This document shows positions 1 to 10,889 of a stretch of 64,000 nucleotides of DNA, one piece after another; positions within the stretch are counted from its first letter, which is position 1; every line of letters starts with the position of its first letter. Source of the stretch: Stenotrophomonas sp. ESTM1D_MKCIP4_1. GTDB lineage: Bacteria > Pseudomonadota > Gammaproteobacteria > Xanthomonadales > Xanthomonadaceae. The notes under the pieces are model-generated. The model made no database searches, was not told the origin of the DNA, and saw nothing but the letters and a program-made list of their open reading frames with translations. The stretch covers positions 4,050,684 through 4,114,683 of the forward strand of contig NZ_CP026004.1 of NCBI RefSeq assembly GCF_003086895.1. The letters run 5' to 3'. The translations under genes and the position numbers were made by a program.

Positions 1-571
1 CCAGCACGCGCTGTGCCAACGCCAGCGGCTCCACCGGCACGCGCGCGCGCATCGGGCTTTCGGCCATCAGTGCCAGCAGGCGATAGCCCAGTGCGCCAAC
101 CGGGCCCAGAAGCAGGAACCAGAACAGCACCGCAAACCAGCGCCGCAGTGCATTGAGCACCGTCGCTTCGACCAGTGACGGCACGTCCTCGCGCAGGCTG
201 CCACCGGCAGCCTGCAGGTGGCGCACCGCCGCCTGGCGGCTGGCCACCTCATCGGCATCAATGATCGCTTCGATATCGCGGTCCAGGTCGCGCGGCCCCC
301 AGCACCAGGCCAGCACCGCCACGCCCAGCAACAGGCCCGGCAGGCCGAACAGCACCCCACGCAGCAACCAGGCCAGAAGCGCCATCAGCAACAGCGGCGG
401 CACGAGCGCCAGCGCGATGCCGGCCGGCCCCTGCCATGCCCGTCCGCCATGCGCGTCCAGCCAGCCCAGCCAGCGCCGGAAGCCGTCGAAACGGCGCAGC
501 GAGGCGGCAGCAGCCGGGGCAACGTGGCCCAGGGCCAGCGCCACCAACACGGCGACCAGGGTGGTGAACAT
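1..571 (-). CDS. ampE: AmpE-family inner-membrane protein, C-terminus cut by window edge
   Basis: The first 190 residues of an integral membrane protein of the AmpE family, which is linked to AmpD and beta-lactamase signalling in enterobacteria. The ATG at 571 opens a hydrophobic N-terminus (residues 1-20). It is followed by a membrane stretch at about 50-90, the family-like segment WGPRDLDRDIEAI at 92-104, and a third membrane region (RRWFAVLFWFLLLGPVGA) at 143-160. The reading frame runs off the left edge, so length and C-terminus are unknown. The nudC gene lies upstream on the same strand. The assignment rests on motif resemblance. The role in beta-lactamase control is family knowledge and not visible here. 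Confidence 0.8.
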   Translation of the reverse strand, partial: MFTTLVAVLVALALGHVAPAAAASLRRFDGFRRWLGWLDAHGGRAWQGPAGIALALVPPLLLMALLAWLLRGVLFGLPGLLLGVAVLAWCWGPRDLDRDIEAIIDADEVASRQAAVRHLQAAGGSLREDVPSLVEATVLNALRRWFAVLFWFLLLGPVGALGYRLLALMAESPMRARVPVEPLALAQRVL

Positions 572-715
572 GGCAGGTCTCCCGACGAACAAGCGTTCTG
601 CGCCGCTACCTTACCTGCCGCAGCGGTGCGTTCAGCAGTGAACCCGACTCTAACCCGACGCGTGTTCAGGTGGCGGCAATGCTGCCACCGTCTTGCCGTG
701 GCACGGCAGCGGCGA

Positions 716-1621
716 TCACCCCTGCTGCTGCCGGTACCAGTGCTCGATGAGCCCGCGCGAGATCGAGATCGGCGGCGACAGGCGGATGCCTTCACCATCG
801 TCCTCGACGTCACGGGCCAACGCGGCCCCGACCTCGTCGGCGGTGAACCAGCGCGCATCTTCCAGTTCGCCGTTGACGGTGGGCACATCGTCCTGCGCCT
901 GGGCACGGAAGCCCACCATCAACGCGCCGGGGAACGGCCACGGCTGCGAGCCGAGGTACTGGCAGGCGGTCACCCGCACCTTGCTCTCCTCGTGCACCTC
1001 GCGCACCACGGTCTGCTCGAACGTCTCGCCGGGCTCGACGAAGCCGGCCAGCACCGAGTAACGGCGCGGCGCCCAGTTCGACTGGCGGCCCAGCAGCAGG
1101 CGACCCTGGTTTTCCACCGCCACGATCACGGCCGGATCGACCCGCGGGTAGTGCTCGGTGGAACATTGCGGGCAGCGGCCGACGAAACCACCTCGGGCAA
1201 ACGCCACCGCACCGCCGCACACCCCGCAGAAGCGGGTGCGCGAATGCCAGTAGGACATGCCGCGGGCATAGCTGAACGCGGTAGCATCGGCCACGCTCCA
1301 CAGCAGCGCGGCCTGGCGCAGGTCCAGCCTGCGCGGTGCGGTCTGGCTGACGTTGGCGGCTTCGACGGAGAACCAGGCCTGGCCCGCACGCAGGCCAAGG
1401 AAGATGGCCGCACCGGGGCCACCGCCGACATCGGCACCGGACAGTGCGATCGGCTGGTCGTCCTCACCCGTGAAGGCAGTGCCATCCTGGTCCAGGACAA
1501 GAATGCGCGCATCCGGCCACAGGCGTGCCAGGGCATCGGCATCATCGCGCAGGGCATCGGCGCGCTCCAGCGGCTCGGCCACGAAGGCAAAACCGGAAAG
1601 CGGCGAAGGAGTATTGAGCAT
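716..1621 (-). CDS. nudC: NAD+ diphosphatase / NAD-decapping Nudix hydrolase NudC
   Basis: A 301-residue Nudix hydrolase that splits NAD(H) into NMN(H) and AMP and, by family knowledge, removes NAD caps from RNA. A four-cysteine zinc ribbon (C132, C135, C150, C153) sits between the variable N-terminal domain and the catalytic domain. The Nudix box runs from about 193 to 213 (GFVEPGET...REVHEES). The NudC-specific SQPWPFP motif is at 225-231. All key features are present and the length is slightly above the E. coli enzyme. It lies between ampE and erpA on the same strand, 107 bp from erpA, so it may be read alone or with ampE. Confidence 0.95.
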   Translation of the reverse strand: MLNTPSPLSGFAFVAEPLERADALRDDADALARLWPDARILVLDQDGTAFTGEDDQPIALSGADVGGGPGAAIFLGLRAGQAWFSVEAANVSQTAPRRLDLRQAALLWSVADATAFSYARGMSYWHSRTRFCGVCGGAVAFARGGFVGRCPQCSTEHYPRVDPAVIVAVENQGRLLLGRQSNWAPRRYSVLAGFVEPGETFEQTVVREVHEESKVRVTACQYLGSQPWPFPGALMVGFRAQAQDDVPTVNGELEDARWFTADEVGAALARDVEDDGEGIRLSPPISISRGLIEHWYRQQQG

Positions 1622-1728
1622 CCGACAAGCCTGCCGACAATTGCCGCAGGTGGCAAGGTCGGCGCTGTGCGCAATCGGTCGGCGTCGCGCACAACCGTCG
1701 CGCAGGGCATCAGCCCCGCGCCCGGCAA

Positions 1729-2121
1729 TTACATGCTGAAGCTGCTGCCGCAGCCGCAGGTGGTCTTCGCGTTCGGGTTGCGGATCACGAACTGCGCACC
1801 GGTCAGGCTTTCGGTGTAATCCACCTCGGCGCCCATCAGGTACTGCAGGCTGAGCGGATCGACCAGCAGGGTGACCCCGCTGGTCTGTACCGCCAGGTCG
1901 TCCTCGGCGCGGTTCTCGTCGAACTCGAACCCGTACTGGAACCCGGAACAGCCACCGCCCTCGATGTACACGCGCAGGGCCAGGTCGGGGTTGCCCTCGT
2001 CCTGGATCAGTTCCTTCACCTTGGCCGCAGCCGATTCGGTGAAGTTCAGCGGCCGCTCCAGCGACTGGTAGTCGGGCGCGACGGCCGGCGTGGCGCCGGG
2101 CAGGGAAACTAGCGTGCTCAT
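1729..2121 (-). CDS. erpA: Iron-sulfur cluster insertion protein ErpA
   Basis: A 130-residue A-type carrier that passes Fe-S clusters from the assembly machinery to apo-enzymes in the cytoplasm. The three conserved cysteines are present: C58 in [10 protein letters not shown], and C122 and C124 in the C-terminal [10 protein letters not shown]. An extra N-terminal stretch of about 20 residues precedes the core fold, as in xanthomonad ErpA. The CDS starts at ATG 2121, 31 bp after the end of the bactofilin region and convergent with nothing. The neighbouring bactofilin is on the same strand. Assignment as ErpA rather than IscA follows from the CGCG tail and the isolation from isc genes. Confidence 0.95.
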   Translation of the reverse strand: MSTLVSLPGATPAVAPDYQSLERPLNFTESAAAKVKELIQDEGNPDLALRVYIEGGGCSGFQYGFEFDENRAEDDLAVQTSGVTLLVDPLSLQYLMGAEVDYTESLTGAQFVIRNPNAKTTCGCGSSFSM

Positions 2122-2152
2122 GGGCTCAGCATGGGGGCGCCGGGGACGGCTT

Positions 2153-2620
2153 TCAAGCCATCGCCTCGGCCAGCTTGCGGCGCGCGGCGGTGCCGCCCTT
2201 GCCGTCTGCCGCGTCGCCTTCGCCTTCCGGCGCCGGCAGGGCCGCGACCGGACTGCTGGCGTGGATCAGCCGACCATTCAGCTGGGCGCCGGCATTCATT
2301 TCCACCACCTGGTAGTGGACGTTGCCGTTCACCCGCGCGCTCGGGGTCAGCTCGACCTTCTCGCTGGCGTGCACGTCACCGTCCAGGCGGCCGCTGATGA
2401 CCACCACCTGGGCGCGGATCTCGCCTTCGATGACGCCGTGCTCGGCCACCGTCAGGGTCGCGCCGCTGGCACCTTCCTGGGCGATCACCTTGCCATGGAT
2501 GCGGCCTTCCACATACAGGCCACCACTGAATTCCACATCACCGCGGATCACCACCTGGTTGCCGATCAGGGCATCCACCACCAACTGGCCATCGCGGCTG
2601 GATTTGCTGTTTCCGAACAT
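2153..2620 (-). CDS. Bactofilin-type polymer-forming protein
   Basis: A 155-residue bactofilin. The core (about residues 15-115) is a run of short beta-helix repeats rich in V, I and G, for example [11 protein letters not shown] and [14 protein letters not shown]. These assemble into nucleotide-free filaments that scaffold envelope or morphogenesis proteins. The tail is acidic and Ala/Lys-rich and probably disordered. I start at ATG 2620 ([11 protein letters not shown]) because the longer frame upstream lies inside the neighbouring gene and reads as non-protein. Only 4 bp separate it from the upstream coiled-coil membrane protein, so the two are very likely one operon, which suggests a shared envelope role. 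Confidence 0.9.
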   Translation of the reverse strand: MFGNSKSSRDGQLVVDALIGNQVVIRGDVEFSGGLYVEGRIHGKVIAQEGASGATLTVAEHGVIEGEIRAQVVVISGRLDGDVHASEKVELTPSARVNGNVHYQVVEMNAGAQLNGRLIHASSPVAALPAPEGEGDAADGKGGTAARRKLAEAMA

Positions 2621-2624
2621 CTGC

Positions 2625-3368
2625 CTACTCCCCTTTGCTGGCCGTTGCGCCGGCCTGTTTCCAGTCGAATACCTGGGTGGTGCCCCCCGCACCACTCCCC
2701 AATGTCACCCGCACGCGCTGCGGGGTGAAGTCTGTCGGCAGCATCACACTACCGGTGAGCTGCTGGAAGTACCGGAAGGAATAATCCTGCCCCGGCACCT
2801 TGCTGCGCTGGTGCAGCTCATCCCAGCTGATCGTGGCCAGCTTGCCGTTCTTCACGCCTTCCACGGTGAAGCGCATCTGCCCCTGGCTGATCGCCCCGCG
2901 GTTGAGGTTCTGGGTCAGCACCACCGCGTACTGCCAGGTGCCGGCCGATTCGGGGCTGAACTCGATCGAATGGGTGTTCAGGCCCTTGCGCTGGCTGGTC
3001 GAGCCGACCAGGCGCTCATAGAAGGCCACATCGGCACGCAGGCCGGCGATCTCTTCGTCGCGCTCGGCCAGCGAGGACTGCACCTCGGTGTTGGCGGCGC
3101 GGCTGATGCGATCGGACGCTTCCAGCGTCGCCTGCTTCTGGCGCAGCTCGGTCAATTGCGCCTGCACGGCATCGGCGCGTTTCTCGGCGGCCTGCAGGCG
3201 CTGGCCCTGGGCATCGCGCGGCGCGCCCAGCCAGCAGCCGCCCAGCACCGCCAGCACCAGGCTGAGCAGCCAGATGCCGGCAATGACCAGCAGGCGGCGG
3301 CGGTCAACCGGCGGCGGGTTGGCACCGGGCAAGCGCACCTGTACGCGCATGGGTGGGCGGTTGTTCAT
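2625..3368 (-). CDS. DUF6776-like coiled-coil membrane protein
   Basis: A 247-residue protein with a short cytoplasmic tail, one transmembrane helix at about residues 26-47, and a charged coiled coil at about 50-110 rich in Ala, Glu, Gln and Arg. A beta-rich C-terminal domain follows, predicted to lie in the periplasm. No catalytic motif is visible. It resembles the DUF6776 family, which lies next to bactofilin genes in xanthomonads. It starts at ATG 3368 and ends 4 bp before the bactofilin, so co-transcription is likely. It may anchor bactofilin filaments to the inner membrane, but that is inference from context only. Confidence 0.8.
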   Translation of the reverse strand: MNNRPPMRVQVRLPGANPPPVDRRRLLVIAGIWLLSLVLAVLGGCWLGAPRDAQGQRLQAAEKRADAVQAQLTELRQKQATLEASDRISRAANTEVQSSLAERDEEIAGLRADVAFYERLVGSTSQRKGLNTHSIEFSPESAGTWQYAVVLTQNLNRGAISQGQMRFTVEGVKNGKLATISWDELHQRSKVPGQDYSFRYFQQLTGSVMLPTDFTPQRVRVTLGSGAGGTTQVFDWKQAGATASKGE

Positions 3369-3547
3369 GGGTAGTCTCCGTGGACTCGCAATGGCGACAC
3401 CAGCACGGCCCCTGTGGCAAACGACGGGCTAGTGTATGACAGGAACGGGGGCTTTCCCCGATGGCGGCCGCCGGGGGCCTGTGGTGTTCAGCCACGTCAT
3501 CGCCGATAGTGTGGCACCCCGCACAGTTCCGTCGCCGGAGCCCCGCC

Positions 3548-4165
3548 ATGACCGAAGCCCACCTGTTCGTGATCGGCATCCTGCTGGCCTGGCTGGCCGG
3601 CATCCGCGTGTACCTCACCGTGTTCGGCGTCGGCCTGGCCGGCCTGCTCGGCTGGGTCGACCTGCCACCGGCCCTGCAGGCCACCGAATCGTGGTGGGTG
3701 CTGGGCACGTCGGCGGCGCTGGCCATCGCCGAATTCTTCGCCGACAAGATTCCCGGCGTGGATTCGATCTGGGACCTCGTACAGACCCTGGCACGGGTAC
3801 CGGCCGGTGCCTTTCTTGCCGCCGCCACGCTCTCACCCGATGGCGAACTGGGTACCGGCACCCTGCTTGCCGGCGCCGGCGTGGCCCTGGCCAGCCATGG
3901 CCTGAAGGCCGGCACCCGGGCCCTGCTCAACACCTCGCCGGAGCCGGCCAGCAACTGGGTCGCCTCGGTCGCCGAAGACACCGTGGTGGTCGGCGGCCTG
4001 GCATTGGCACTGGCCCATCCCTGGATCGCCCTGATCGTGGTGCTGGCCTGCAGCCTGGCCGGCGCGCTGCTGGTGTGGCTGGTCTGGCGCACCCTGTGGA
4101 AGGGCGTGCGATGGCTTGCGCGTGCTGGCGGTACGGCCGCGGCAGGCCAACCACGCACCGGCTGA
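3548..4165 (+). CDS. DUF4126 integral membrane protein
   Basis: A 205-residue polytopic membrane protein of the DUF4126 type. Hydrophobic helices are visible at about 7-30, 50-65, 85-130 (glycine/alanine rich, with repeats such as GTLLAGAGVALASHG) and 150-190. The polar motif ADKIPGVDSIWD around 67-78 is typical of the family. The function of the family is unknown. I start at ATG 3548 (MTEAHLFV), because the frame upstream is rich in Arg and Ser and has no membrane character. It is followed after 44 bp by the response regulator gene on the same strand, and divergent from the bactofilin pair. Confidence 0.8.
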   Translation: MTEAHLFVIGILLAWLAGIRVYLTVFGVGLAGLLGWVDLPPALQATESWWVLGTSAALAIAEFFADKIPGVDSIWDLVQTLARVPAGAFLAAATLSPDGELGTGTLLAGAGVALASHGLKAGTRALLNTSPEPASNWVASVAEDTVVVGGLALALAHPWIALIVVLACSLAGALLVWLVWRTLWKGVRWLARAGGTAAAGQPRTG

Positions 4166-4209
4166 CTGTCGGGCTTGGCGCATAATGAAGGCGAACACCA
4201 GGAGCTTTG

Positions 4210-6081
4210 ATGTCCGCACATGAATCCCCCGCGGGCGCACGCCCCGGACGCGCTGAAACCCCTCCGGCCGATCATTGGCAGCGCTGGGCCAGTGCTCCGG
4301 GCGCCGCGGCGCCCACTCTTGCTGCCGTCCCCTCCGCACCGGTCGAGGCAGGCAGCAGCCTGGCGGCACCGCCGCCGCTGCCGTCCGCACCGACGGACGC
4401 CGACAACAGCAGCGATGCGCCCGCAGCGTCCGACTCGCCGTACCGCGTCCTGATCGTCGAAGACGACCGTGCCCAGGCCCTGTTCGCGCAGAGTGTGCTG
4501 CACGGTGCCGGCATGCAGGCCGAGGTGCTGTCCGACGCCGATGGCGTGCAGCAGGCCATCCGCGACCAGCGCCCCGACCTGATCCTGATGGACCTGCACC
4601 TGCCCGGCCTGGATGGCATGCGGCTGACCGCGATGATCCGCCAGCAGCCGGGCATGCAGCTGCTGCCGATCGTCTTCCTCAGCGGCGACCCGGACCCGGA
4701 GCGCCAGTTTGAAGTGCTCGACAGCGGTGCCGATGACTACCTGAGCAAGCCGATCCGCCCGCGTCACCTGATCGCCGCAGTGGCCAACCGCATCCGCCGC
4801 GCCCGCGCGCAGGCCGCCACCCTGCCCGGTGCCAATGGTGCGCCGGCCACCAGCAACCCGGAAACCGGCCTGCCCACCCGCCACTACGTGCTGCAGCAGC
4901 TCAGTGGCGCGCTGGAACACCGCGACCGGGGTGGCGTGTTCTTCGTGGAAATTTCCAGTGCGCTGGGCCTTCGCGAACGCTATGGCTATGCGGCCTTCGA
5001 GCGGCTGATGGTGCAGGCGGGCCAGCGCCTGGCCGAAGCCGGCCACCCGCACCTGCTGGCGCGCCTGAACGACAACAGCTTCCTGCTGCTGGCCCGCGGT
5101 GCCGACGAGGAAAGCCTGGAAGGCATCGCCGCCGTGCTGCGCGAGCAGCTGTCCGCGCGCGCCTTCGTGATCCGCGACGATGAATCGGTGCACCTGCGCG
5201 GCGTGGTCGGCTACGCGCCGCTGTCGCCCGGCTTCGACGATGCCACCAGCGCGCTGGAAGCCATCGAACGCACCACCCTGCAGGCGCGCCTGCTCACGGC
5301 CGGTGTCGCCGGCCACGTGCATCGCCAGGCGGTGACCGAGCAGGAACACCTGGCCCTGCTGGAAGGCCAGCTGGAACTGGCCTACCAGCCCATCGTTGCC
5401 GTGGCCGGCGGCGACACCGCGCAATACCAGCTGCTGCTGCGCCTGCGCCAGGCCGATGGCACCGTGCTCACCGCAGGCCAGGTCATTCCGGCCGCCGAAG
5501 CCGCCGGCCGCATCGCCGATCTGGACCAGCAGGTGCTGGAACATGCGATGGGCCTGCTCGACCTGTACCGCCACGCCACCCAGCCGCTGAACCTGTTCGT
5601 CTCGCAGTCGCTGCGCACGCTGCAGCGCGACGCGTTCGCCGACTGGCTGCTGGAATCGCTGCAGCAGCGCGATCTGCCCGGCAGCGCGCTGGTGATCGAC
5701 GTGCGCCTGCCCGACGCGCTCATCCACACCGTACCCCTGCAGCAGTTCTGCCAGCGCATGGCCAGCGCCGGCGTGCGCTTCTGCCTGAGCCAGTTCGAGC
5801 CCGGCAGCGAAGCTGATGCCCTGCTCACCCAGCTGCCCCTGTCCTTCGTGCGCATGGCCGCGCGCTTTTCCAGCAGCCATTCCAATCCGGGCACGCGCGA
5901 AGAACTGCGCCGGGCGATCGAGCGGGCGCATGCCGCAGGCCTGCAGATCATCGGCCAGCAGATCGAAGATCCGCAGGCGGCAGCCGCGATGTGGGTCGGG
6001 GGCGTGGACTACATCCAGGGCAACATGGTGCAGTCGGCGGGCAGCGATCTGAACTTCGACTTCCACAACGCGGTGCTCTGA
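4210..6081 (+). CDS. Response regulator with degenerate GGDEF and EAL domains (FimX-like architecture)
   Basis: A 623-residue cytoplasmic signalling protein. Residues 1-75 are a Pro/Ala linker. A receiver domain spans about 78-195 with acidic pocket E84/D85/D86, phospho-acceptor D128 and K180. A GGDEF fold follows (about 215-350) with NDNSF at 287-291 instead of GGDEF. The EAL fold (about 378-615) keeps YQPI at 392-395 but has QLL (407-409) where EAL would be. Both enzyme activities are therefore probably lost, which points to a c-di-GMP receptor or protein-interaction role, as for FimX. The stop codon TGA abuts the GTG start of the hybrid kinase, so the two form a signalling pair. Confidence 0.85.
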   Translation: MSAHESPAGARPGRAETPPADHWQRWASAPGAAAPTLAAVPSAPVEAGSSLAAPPPLPSAPTDADNSSDAPAASDSPYRVLIVEDDRAQALFAQSVLHGAGMQAEVLSDADGVQQAIRDQRPDLILMDLHLPGLDGMRLTAMIRQQPGMQLLPIVFLSGDPDPERQFEVLDSGADDYLSKPIRPRHLIAAVANRIRRARAQAATLPGANGAPATSNPETGLPTRHYVLQQLSGALEHRDRGGVFFVEISSALGLRERYGYAAFERLMVQAGQRLAEAGHPHLLARLNDNSFLLLARGADEESLEGIAAVLREQLSARAFVIRDDESVHLRGVVGYAPLSPGFDDATSALEAIERTTLQARLLTAGVAGHVHRQAVTEQEHLALLEGQLELAYQPIVAVAGGDTAQYQLLLRLRQADGTVLTAGQVIPAAEAAGRIADLDQQVLEHAMGLLDLYRHATQPLNLFVSQSLRTLQRDAFADWLLESLQQRDLPGSALVIDVRLPDALIHTVPLQQFCQRMASAGVRFCLSQFEPGSEADALLTQLPLSFVRMAARFSSSHSNPGTREELRRAIERAHAAGLQIIGQQIEDPQAAAAMWVGGVDYIQGNMVQSAGSDLNFDFHNAVL

Positions 6082-8270
<2,189 letters not shown>

Positions 8271-8274
<4 letters not shown>

Positions 8275-8336
8275 CATCGAGCCCTGCTCGACCGCTTCTC
8301 TGTAGAGTCGAGCTTGCTCGACTGCTCGACTCTACC
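8271..8336. repeat. SMAG repeats downstream of the hybrid kinase
   Basis: Two GTAG-headed palindromes. One starts at 8271 (GTAGCATCGAGCCCTGCTCG) and overlaps the kinase stop codon. The second is at 8302-8336 and is followed by the inverted tail CTCGACTCTACC. They lie between the kinase and the converging bacterioferritin gene and could form hairpins in both transcripts. Confidence 0.85.
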
Positions 8337-8348
8337 GGCCCAGCTGGA

Positions 8349-8819
8349 TCAGTCTTCCAGCTTGCTCAGCAGGTACTTCGGCTCACCAATGCGCTCGACC
8401 AGGTCCAGCTGGGTTTCCAGCCAGTCGATGTGCTCTTCCTCGGCATCCAGGATGCTGGTGAACAACGAACGGCTCACGTAGTCGCCCACCGAATCGGCGT
8501 ACGCCACGGCGTTGCGCAGCACCACCACGCCGTCCTGCTCCAGCGACAGGTCACACTGCAGCATCTCCGGCGGGTTCTCGCCGATGCGCAGCTTGCCCAG
8601 CGCCTGGAAGTTCGGCAGGCCTTCAAGGAACAGGATGCGGTCGGACAGCGCGTCGGCGCGCTTCATCGCATGGATGGATTCCTTGTACTCGTACTCGGCC
8701 AGTTCCTTGATGCCCCAGTTCTTGAACATCTTGGCGTGCAGGAAGTACTGGTTGATCGCGGTCAGCTCGTTGAAGAGGACCTTGTTGAGGAATTCGATGA
8801 CCTTGGCGTCGCCTTTCAT
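8349..8819 (-). CDS. bfr: Bacterioferritin subunit lacking two ferroxidase ligands
   Basis: A 156-residue bacterioferritin subunit, expected to join a 24-mer haem-containing iron-storage shell. The haem ligand M52 is present, as are the ferroxidase ligands E18, E94, E127 and H130 (motif EEEHIDWLE). The family's E51 and H54 are A51 and R54 here ([10 protein letters not shown]), so the di-iron site is incomplete. Two-subunit bacterioferritins of other bacteria divide haem binding and ferroxidase activity, so this may be a haem-type subunit that needs a partner, or a divergent one. The start at ATG 8819 gives the usual length. The bfd gene lies just upstream on the same strand. Confidence 0.93.
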   Translation of the reverse strand: MKGDAKVIEFLNKVLFNELTAINQYFLHAKMFKNWGIKELAEYEYKESIHAMKRADALSDRILFLEGLPNFQALGKLRIGENPPEMLQCDLSLEQDGVVVLRNAVAYADSVGDYVSRSLFTSILDAEEEHIDWLETQLDLVERIGEPKYLLSKLED

Positions 8820-8944
8820 GGCTGGCTCCCGTGCGTGTTGACGGGCGCACTCTACCGGCTTTGGCCGGAGCGTGAGGGAACGCGAATCGTGTTCATTGGC
8901 CTGTACGGCCCGCCCTGCTGCGGCAGCTGCCGCGTGGGCGTGCC

Positions 8945-9151
8945 TCAGGCGGCCTGCAGGCCGAGCACCGGCAACGGCAGATCGTGGGTCGCCATGGCCT
9001 TGGCCAGCAGATCGCCGGCCATGTCCAGGCAGGAACCGCAGGTAGCGCCGCAACCGGTACGCATGGTCAGTTCGCCCACCGTGGTGACGCCATTGCTGGC
9101 GGCCTCGCGGATCTGGTGGTCGGTGACTCCGTTGCAGATGCATACGTACAC
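8945..9151 (-). CDS. bfd: Bacterioferritin-associated ferredoxin
   Basis: A 68-residue [2Fe-2S] ferredoxin that delivers electrons to bacterioferritin haem to release stored iron. The four cluster cysteines are C4 and C6 (VCICNGVTD) and C38 and C41 (CGATCGSC). I choose the GTG at 9151 because it starts the protein exactly at the family's MYVC N-terminus. The longer upstream frame crosses the putative Fur site. It sits 125 bp upstream of bfr on the same strand. A Fur-like palindrome lies about 60 bp upstream of the start, consistent with induction during iron starvation. Confidence 0.93.
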   Translation of the reverse strand: MYVCICNGVTDHQIREAASNGVTTVGELTMRTGCGATCGSCLDMAGDLLAKAMATHDLPLPVLGLQAA

Positions 9152-9205
9152 AGGCGGGAACCAGGCTGACAGGCCAGAAGCGGCCAGGTGCCCATTCCAA
9201 TGGAA

Positions 9206-9226
9206 ACGAGAATGGTTGTCAATCAA
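9206..9226. promoter_or_regulatory. Putative Fur box upstream of bfd
   Basis: The stretch GAGAATGGTTGTCAATC (9208-9224) resembles the Fur operator, with an AATGR-type half site and partial inverted symmetry. A second GAATGG half lies at 9236-9241 in reverse. It is placed between bfd and the rppH 3' side, about 55-75 bp upstream of the bfd start, where iron-dependent repression would act. This is a motif reading only. Confidence 0.5.
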
Positions 9227-9259
9227 AGACCTGAACCATTCTCGCTACCGTTCATCCAC

Positions 9260-9880
9260 TCAGCTGGATGGCCCGTCGCCCTGCGCCTTGCGGGGCCAGT
9301 AGCCCTTGCTGCGGGGGCGCTTGCGCGGACGGTCATGGCCGGCGGTGTTGCCCGGCATCCAGGCTTCAGCCGCGCTCTTGGGCATGGCGGTCACCCCCTG
9401 CCCGGCCACCCCGCGTGCCAGTGGCGCGAGGTGGCGCAAGGCGCGGGCATAGACCCCGCGCTTGAACATCACCACGTGCTCGACCGGGTACCAGAAGTCG
9501 ACCCAGCGCCAGTTGTCGAACTCGGGCGAGTCGGTATGGTCCAGCCGCACATGCGATTCATCGCCGGTGAGGCGCAGCAGGAACCAGACCTGCTTCTGGC
9601 CGATGCAGACCTGCCGCTCGTTACGGCGGATGGCCCGGGCCGGCAGCTTGTAGCGCAGCCAGCCCGGTGTCGCTCCCAGCACTTCTACGTGCTCGGGCAG
9701 CAGGCCGGTCTCTTCCTGCAGTTCACGATACATGGCCTCGACCGGAGTCTCATCGGTGTTCATCCCACCCTGCGGGAACTGCCAGCCATCCCGGCGCACA
9801 CGTCGTGCCCAGAACACCTGCCCGTCCTGCCGCATCAGCACGATGCCGACGTTCGGTCGATAGCCGTCCGGATCGATCAC
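9260..9880 (-). CDS. rppH: RNA pyrophosphohydrolase RppH
   Basis: A 206-residue Nudix enzyme that removes pyrophosphate from mRNA 5' ends and so starts RNase E-dependent decay. The Nudix box lies at about 38-60 (GGMNTDET...RELQEETG). The protein begins [15 protein letters not shown] as RppH does. A basic, Pro/Arg-rich tail of about 40 residues follows residue 160, as is usual in xanthomonads. The start is GTG 9880, supported by GGAG about 8 bp upstream (minus strand). Confidence 0.95.
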   Translation of the reverse strand: MIDPDGYRPNVGIVLMRQDGQVFWARRVRRDGWQFPQGGMNTDETPVEAMYRELQEETGLLPEHVEVLGATPGWLRYKLPARAIRRNERQVCIGQKQVWFLLRLTGDESHVRLDHTDSPEFDNWRWVDFWYPVEHVVMFKRGVYARALRHLAPLARGVAGQGVTAMPKSAAEAWMPGNTAGHDRPRKRPRSKGYWPRKAQGDGPSS

Positions 9881-10001
9881 GATGCGGACTCCTAAGAAAA
9901 TCTACTGGTCGGGACTATCCCATGCCGCTTGTCGGCCCACAAGCTCGACACAAAAGTGTTGACAGGCCCGATACACATCAGCAGAATAGCGGGCTCACCA
10001 A

Positions 10002-10078
10002 GGCTATGTAGCTCAGCCGGTTAGAGCACAGCACTCATAATGCTGGGGTCGGTGGTTCGAGTCCACCCATAGCCACCA
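10002..10078 (+). tRNA. tRNA-Met (CAT), elongator type
   Basis: A 77-nt cloverleaf with acceptor arm GGCTATG/CATAGCC, D arm GCTCAGCCGGTTAGAGC, anticodon stem-loop CAGCACTCATAATGCTG with CAT at 10036-10038, T arm GGTGGTTCGAGTCCACC and an encoded CCA. The first pair is G-C, so this is elongator and not initiator tRNA-Met. The same CAT anticodon could in principle be tRNA-Ile2, but the body fits Met better. Confidence 0.95.
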
Positions 10079-10107
10079 CACTGAAAATCAAGTTGTTTTT
10101 CAGTGTG
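10077..10107 (+). other. Hairpin directly after tRNA-Met
   Basis: An 11-bp perfect inverted repeat (CACACTGAAAA at 10077, TTTTCAGTGTG ending 10107) overlaps the last bases of tRNA-Met and lies before tRNA-Gln. It may mark a processing site or a weak terminator between the two tRNAs. Confidence 0.6.
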
Positions 10108-10136
10108 AAAAGTGAGAAAATAGCGTTTCGCAACAT

Positions 10137-10210
10137 TGCCCCTTAGCCAAGCGGTAAGGCACCTGACTCTGACTCAGGCATCGGTGGTTCGAATCCATCA
10201 GGGGCAGCCA
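10137..10210 (+). tRNA. tRNA-Gln (CTG)
   Basis: A 74-nt tRNA with acceptor TGCCCCT/AGGGGCA, anticodon stem CCTGA/TCAGG with loop CTCTGAC (anticodon CTG), T arm TGGTTCGAATCCA and encoded CCA. It follows tRNA-Met by 58 bp on the same strand and is followed at once by a strong terminator, so the two probably share a transcript. Confidence 0.95.
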
Positions 10211-10263
10211 AATTAGAAATAAAAAAGCCAGATCGAAAGATCTGGCTTTTTTATTTCTAATTT
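10210..10263. terminator. Terminator after the tRNA pair
   Basis: A perfect 25-bp inverted repeat around a GAAA loop, with core AAAAAGCCAGATC/GATCTGGCTTTTT and T-rich flanks on both strands. It is a strong intrinsic terminator for the tRNA transcript and could also work in reverse. Confidence 0.92.
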
Positions 10264-10368
10264 GGTCGCGCATTCCACCTTATCCCCGCGCCTGTCGGCG
10301 CGCCCCCTTGAACATCAAGGGGGCTCTTCTCCAGAGAGAACTTCGGGGCCGGATATGCGAGCAGACAG

Positions 10369-10391
10369 GTAGTGCCGGCCGCTGGCCGGCA
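10369..10391. repeat. SMAG repeat (GTAGTGCCGGCC class)
   Basis: A single GTAG-headed palindrome, GTAGTGCCGGCCGCTGGCCG and onward, in the gap between the tRNA terminator and the rpsI terminator. The remainder of the 10264-10419 gap shows no gene. Confidence 0.85.
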
Positions 10392-10419
10392 ATCTCGAAA
10401 TCCATGATCGCAGAACGAC

Positions 10420-10445
10420 AAAAGCCCGGCCGAAGCCGGGCTTTT
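10420..10445 (-). terminator. Terminator of the rplM-rpsI operon
   Basis: On the minus strand, GCCCGGC-TTCG-GCCGGGC with a stable tetraloop is followed by TTTT. It lies about 50 bp past the rpsI stop and ends the ribosomal protein transcript. Confidence 0.9.
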
Positions 10446-10494
10446 GCTTTTCCAACCAGTGGGCCCCCGAGGGAGCCCCACCAGGCGCGGTAAA

Positions 10495-10887
10495 TCAGCG
10501 CTTGGAGAACTGGGTGGCGCGGCGGGCCTTGTGCAGACCGACCTTCTTACGCTCGACTTCACGGGCGTCACGGGTCATGAAGCCAGCCTTGCGCAGCTCG
10601 GACTTCAGGGTTTCGTCGTACTCGACCAGAGCACGGGCGATGCCCAGACGGATCGCACCGGCCTGGCCGGTGGTGCCGCCGCCAGCGGCGGTGACCAGGA
10701 TGTCGAAGCTTTCGGTGTTCTTGGTCAGCTCGAGCGGCTGGCGCACGATCATGCGCGCGGTCTCACGACCGAAGAACTCGTCCAGCGGACGACCGTTGAC
10801 GGTGATGTTGCCCGAACCCTTGCGCAGGAACACGCGAGCGGTGGAGGACTTGCGGCGGCCAGTGCCGTAGTTTTGAGTGATAGCCAT
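10495..10887 (-). CDS. rpsI: 30S ribosomal protein S9
   Basis: A 130-residue S9, a late-binding small-subunit protein whose C-terminal tail reaches the P-site tRNA. The N-terminus [19 protein letters not shown] and the basic tail ending QFSKR are characteristic. Two bases separate it from rplM, so the two are one operon, ending in the hairpin at 10420-10445. Confidence 0.98.
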   Translation of the reverse strand: MAITQNYGTGRRKSSTARVFLRKGSGNITVNGRPLDEFFGRETARMIVRQPLELTKNTESFDILVTAAGGGTTGQAGAIRLGIARALVEYDETLKSELRKAGFMTRDAREVERKKVGLHKARRATQFSKR

Positions 10888-10889
10888 GA

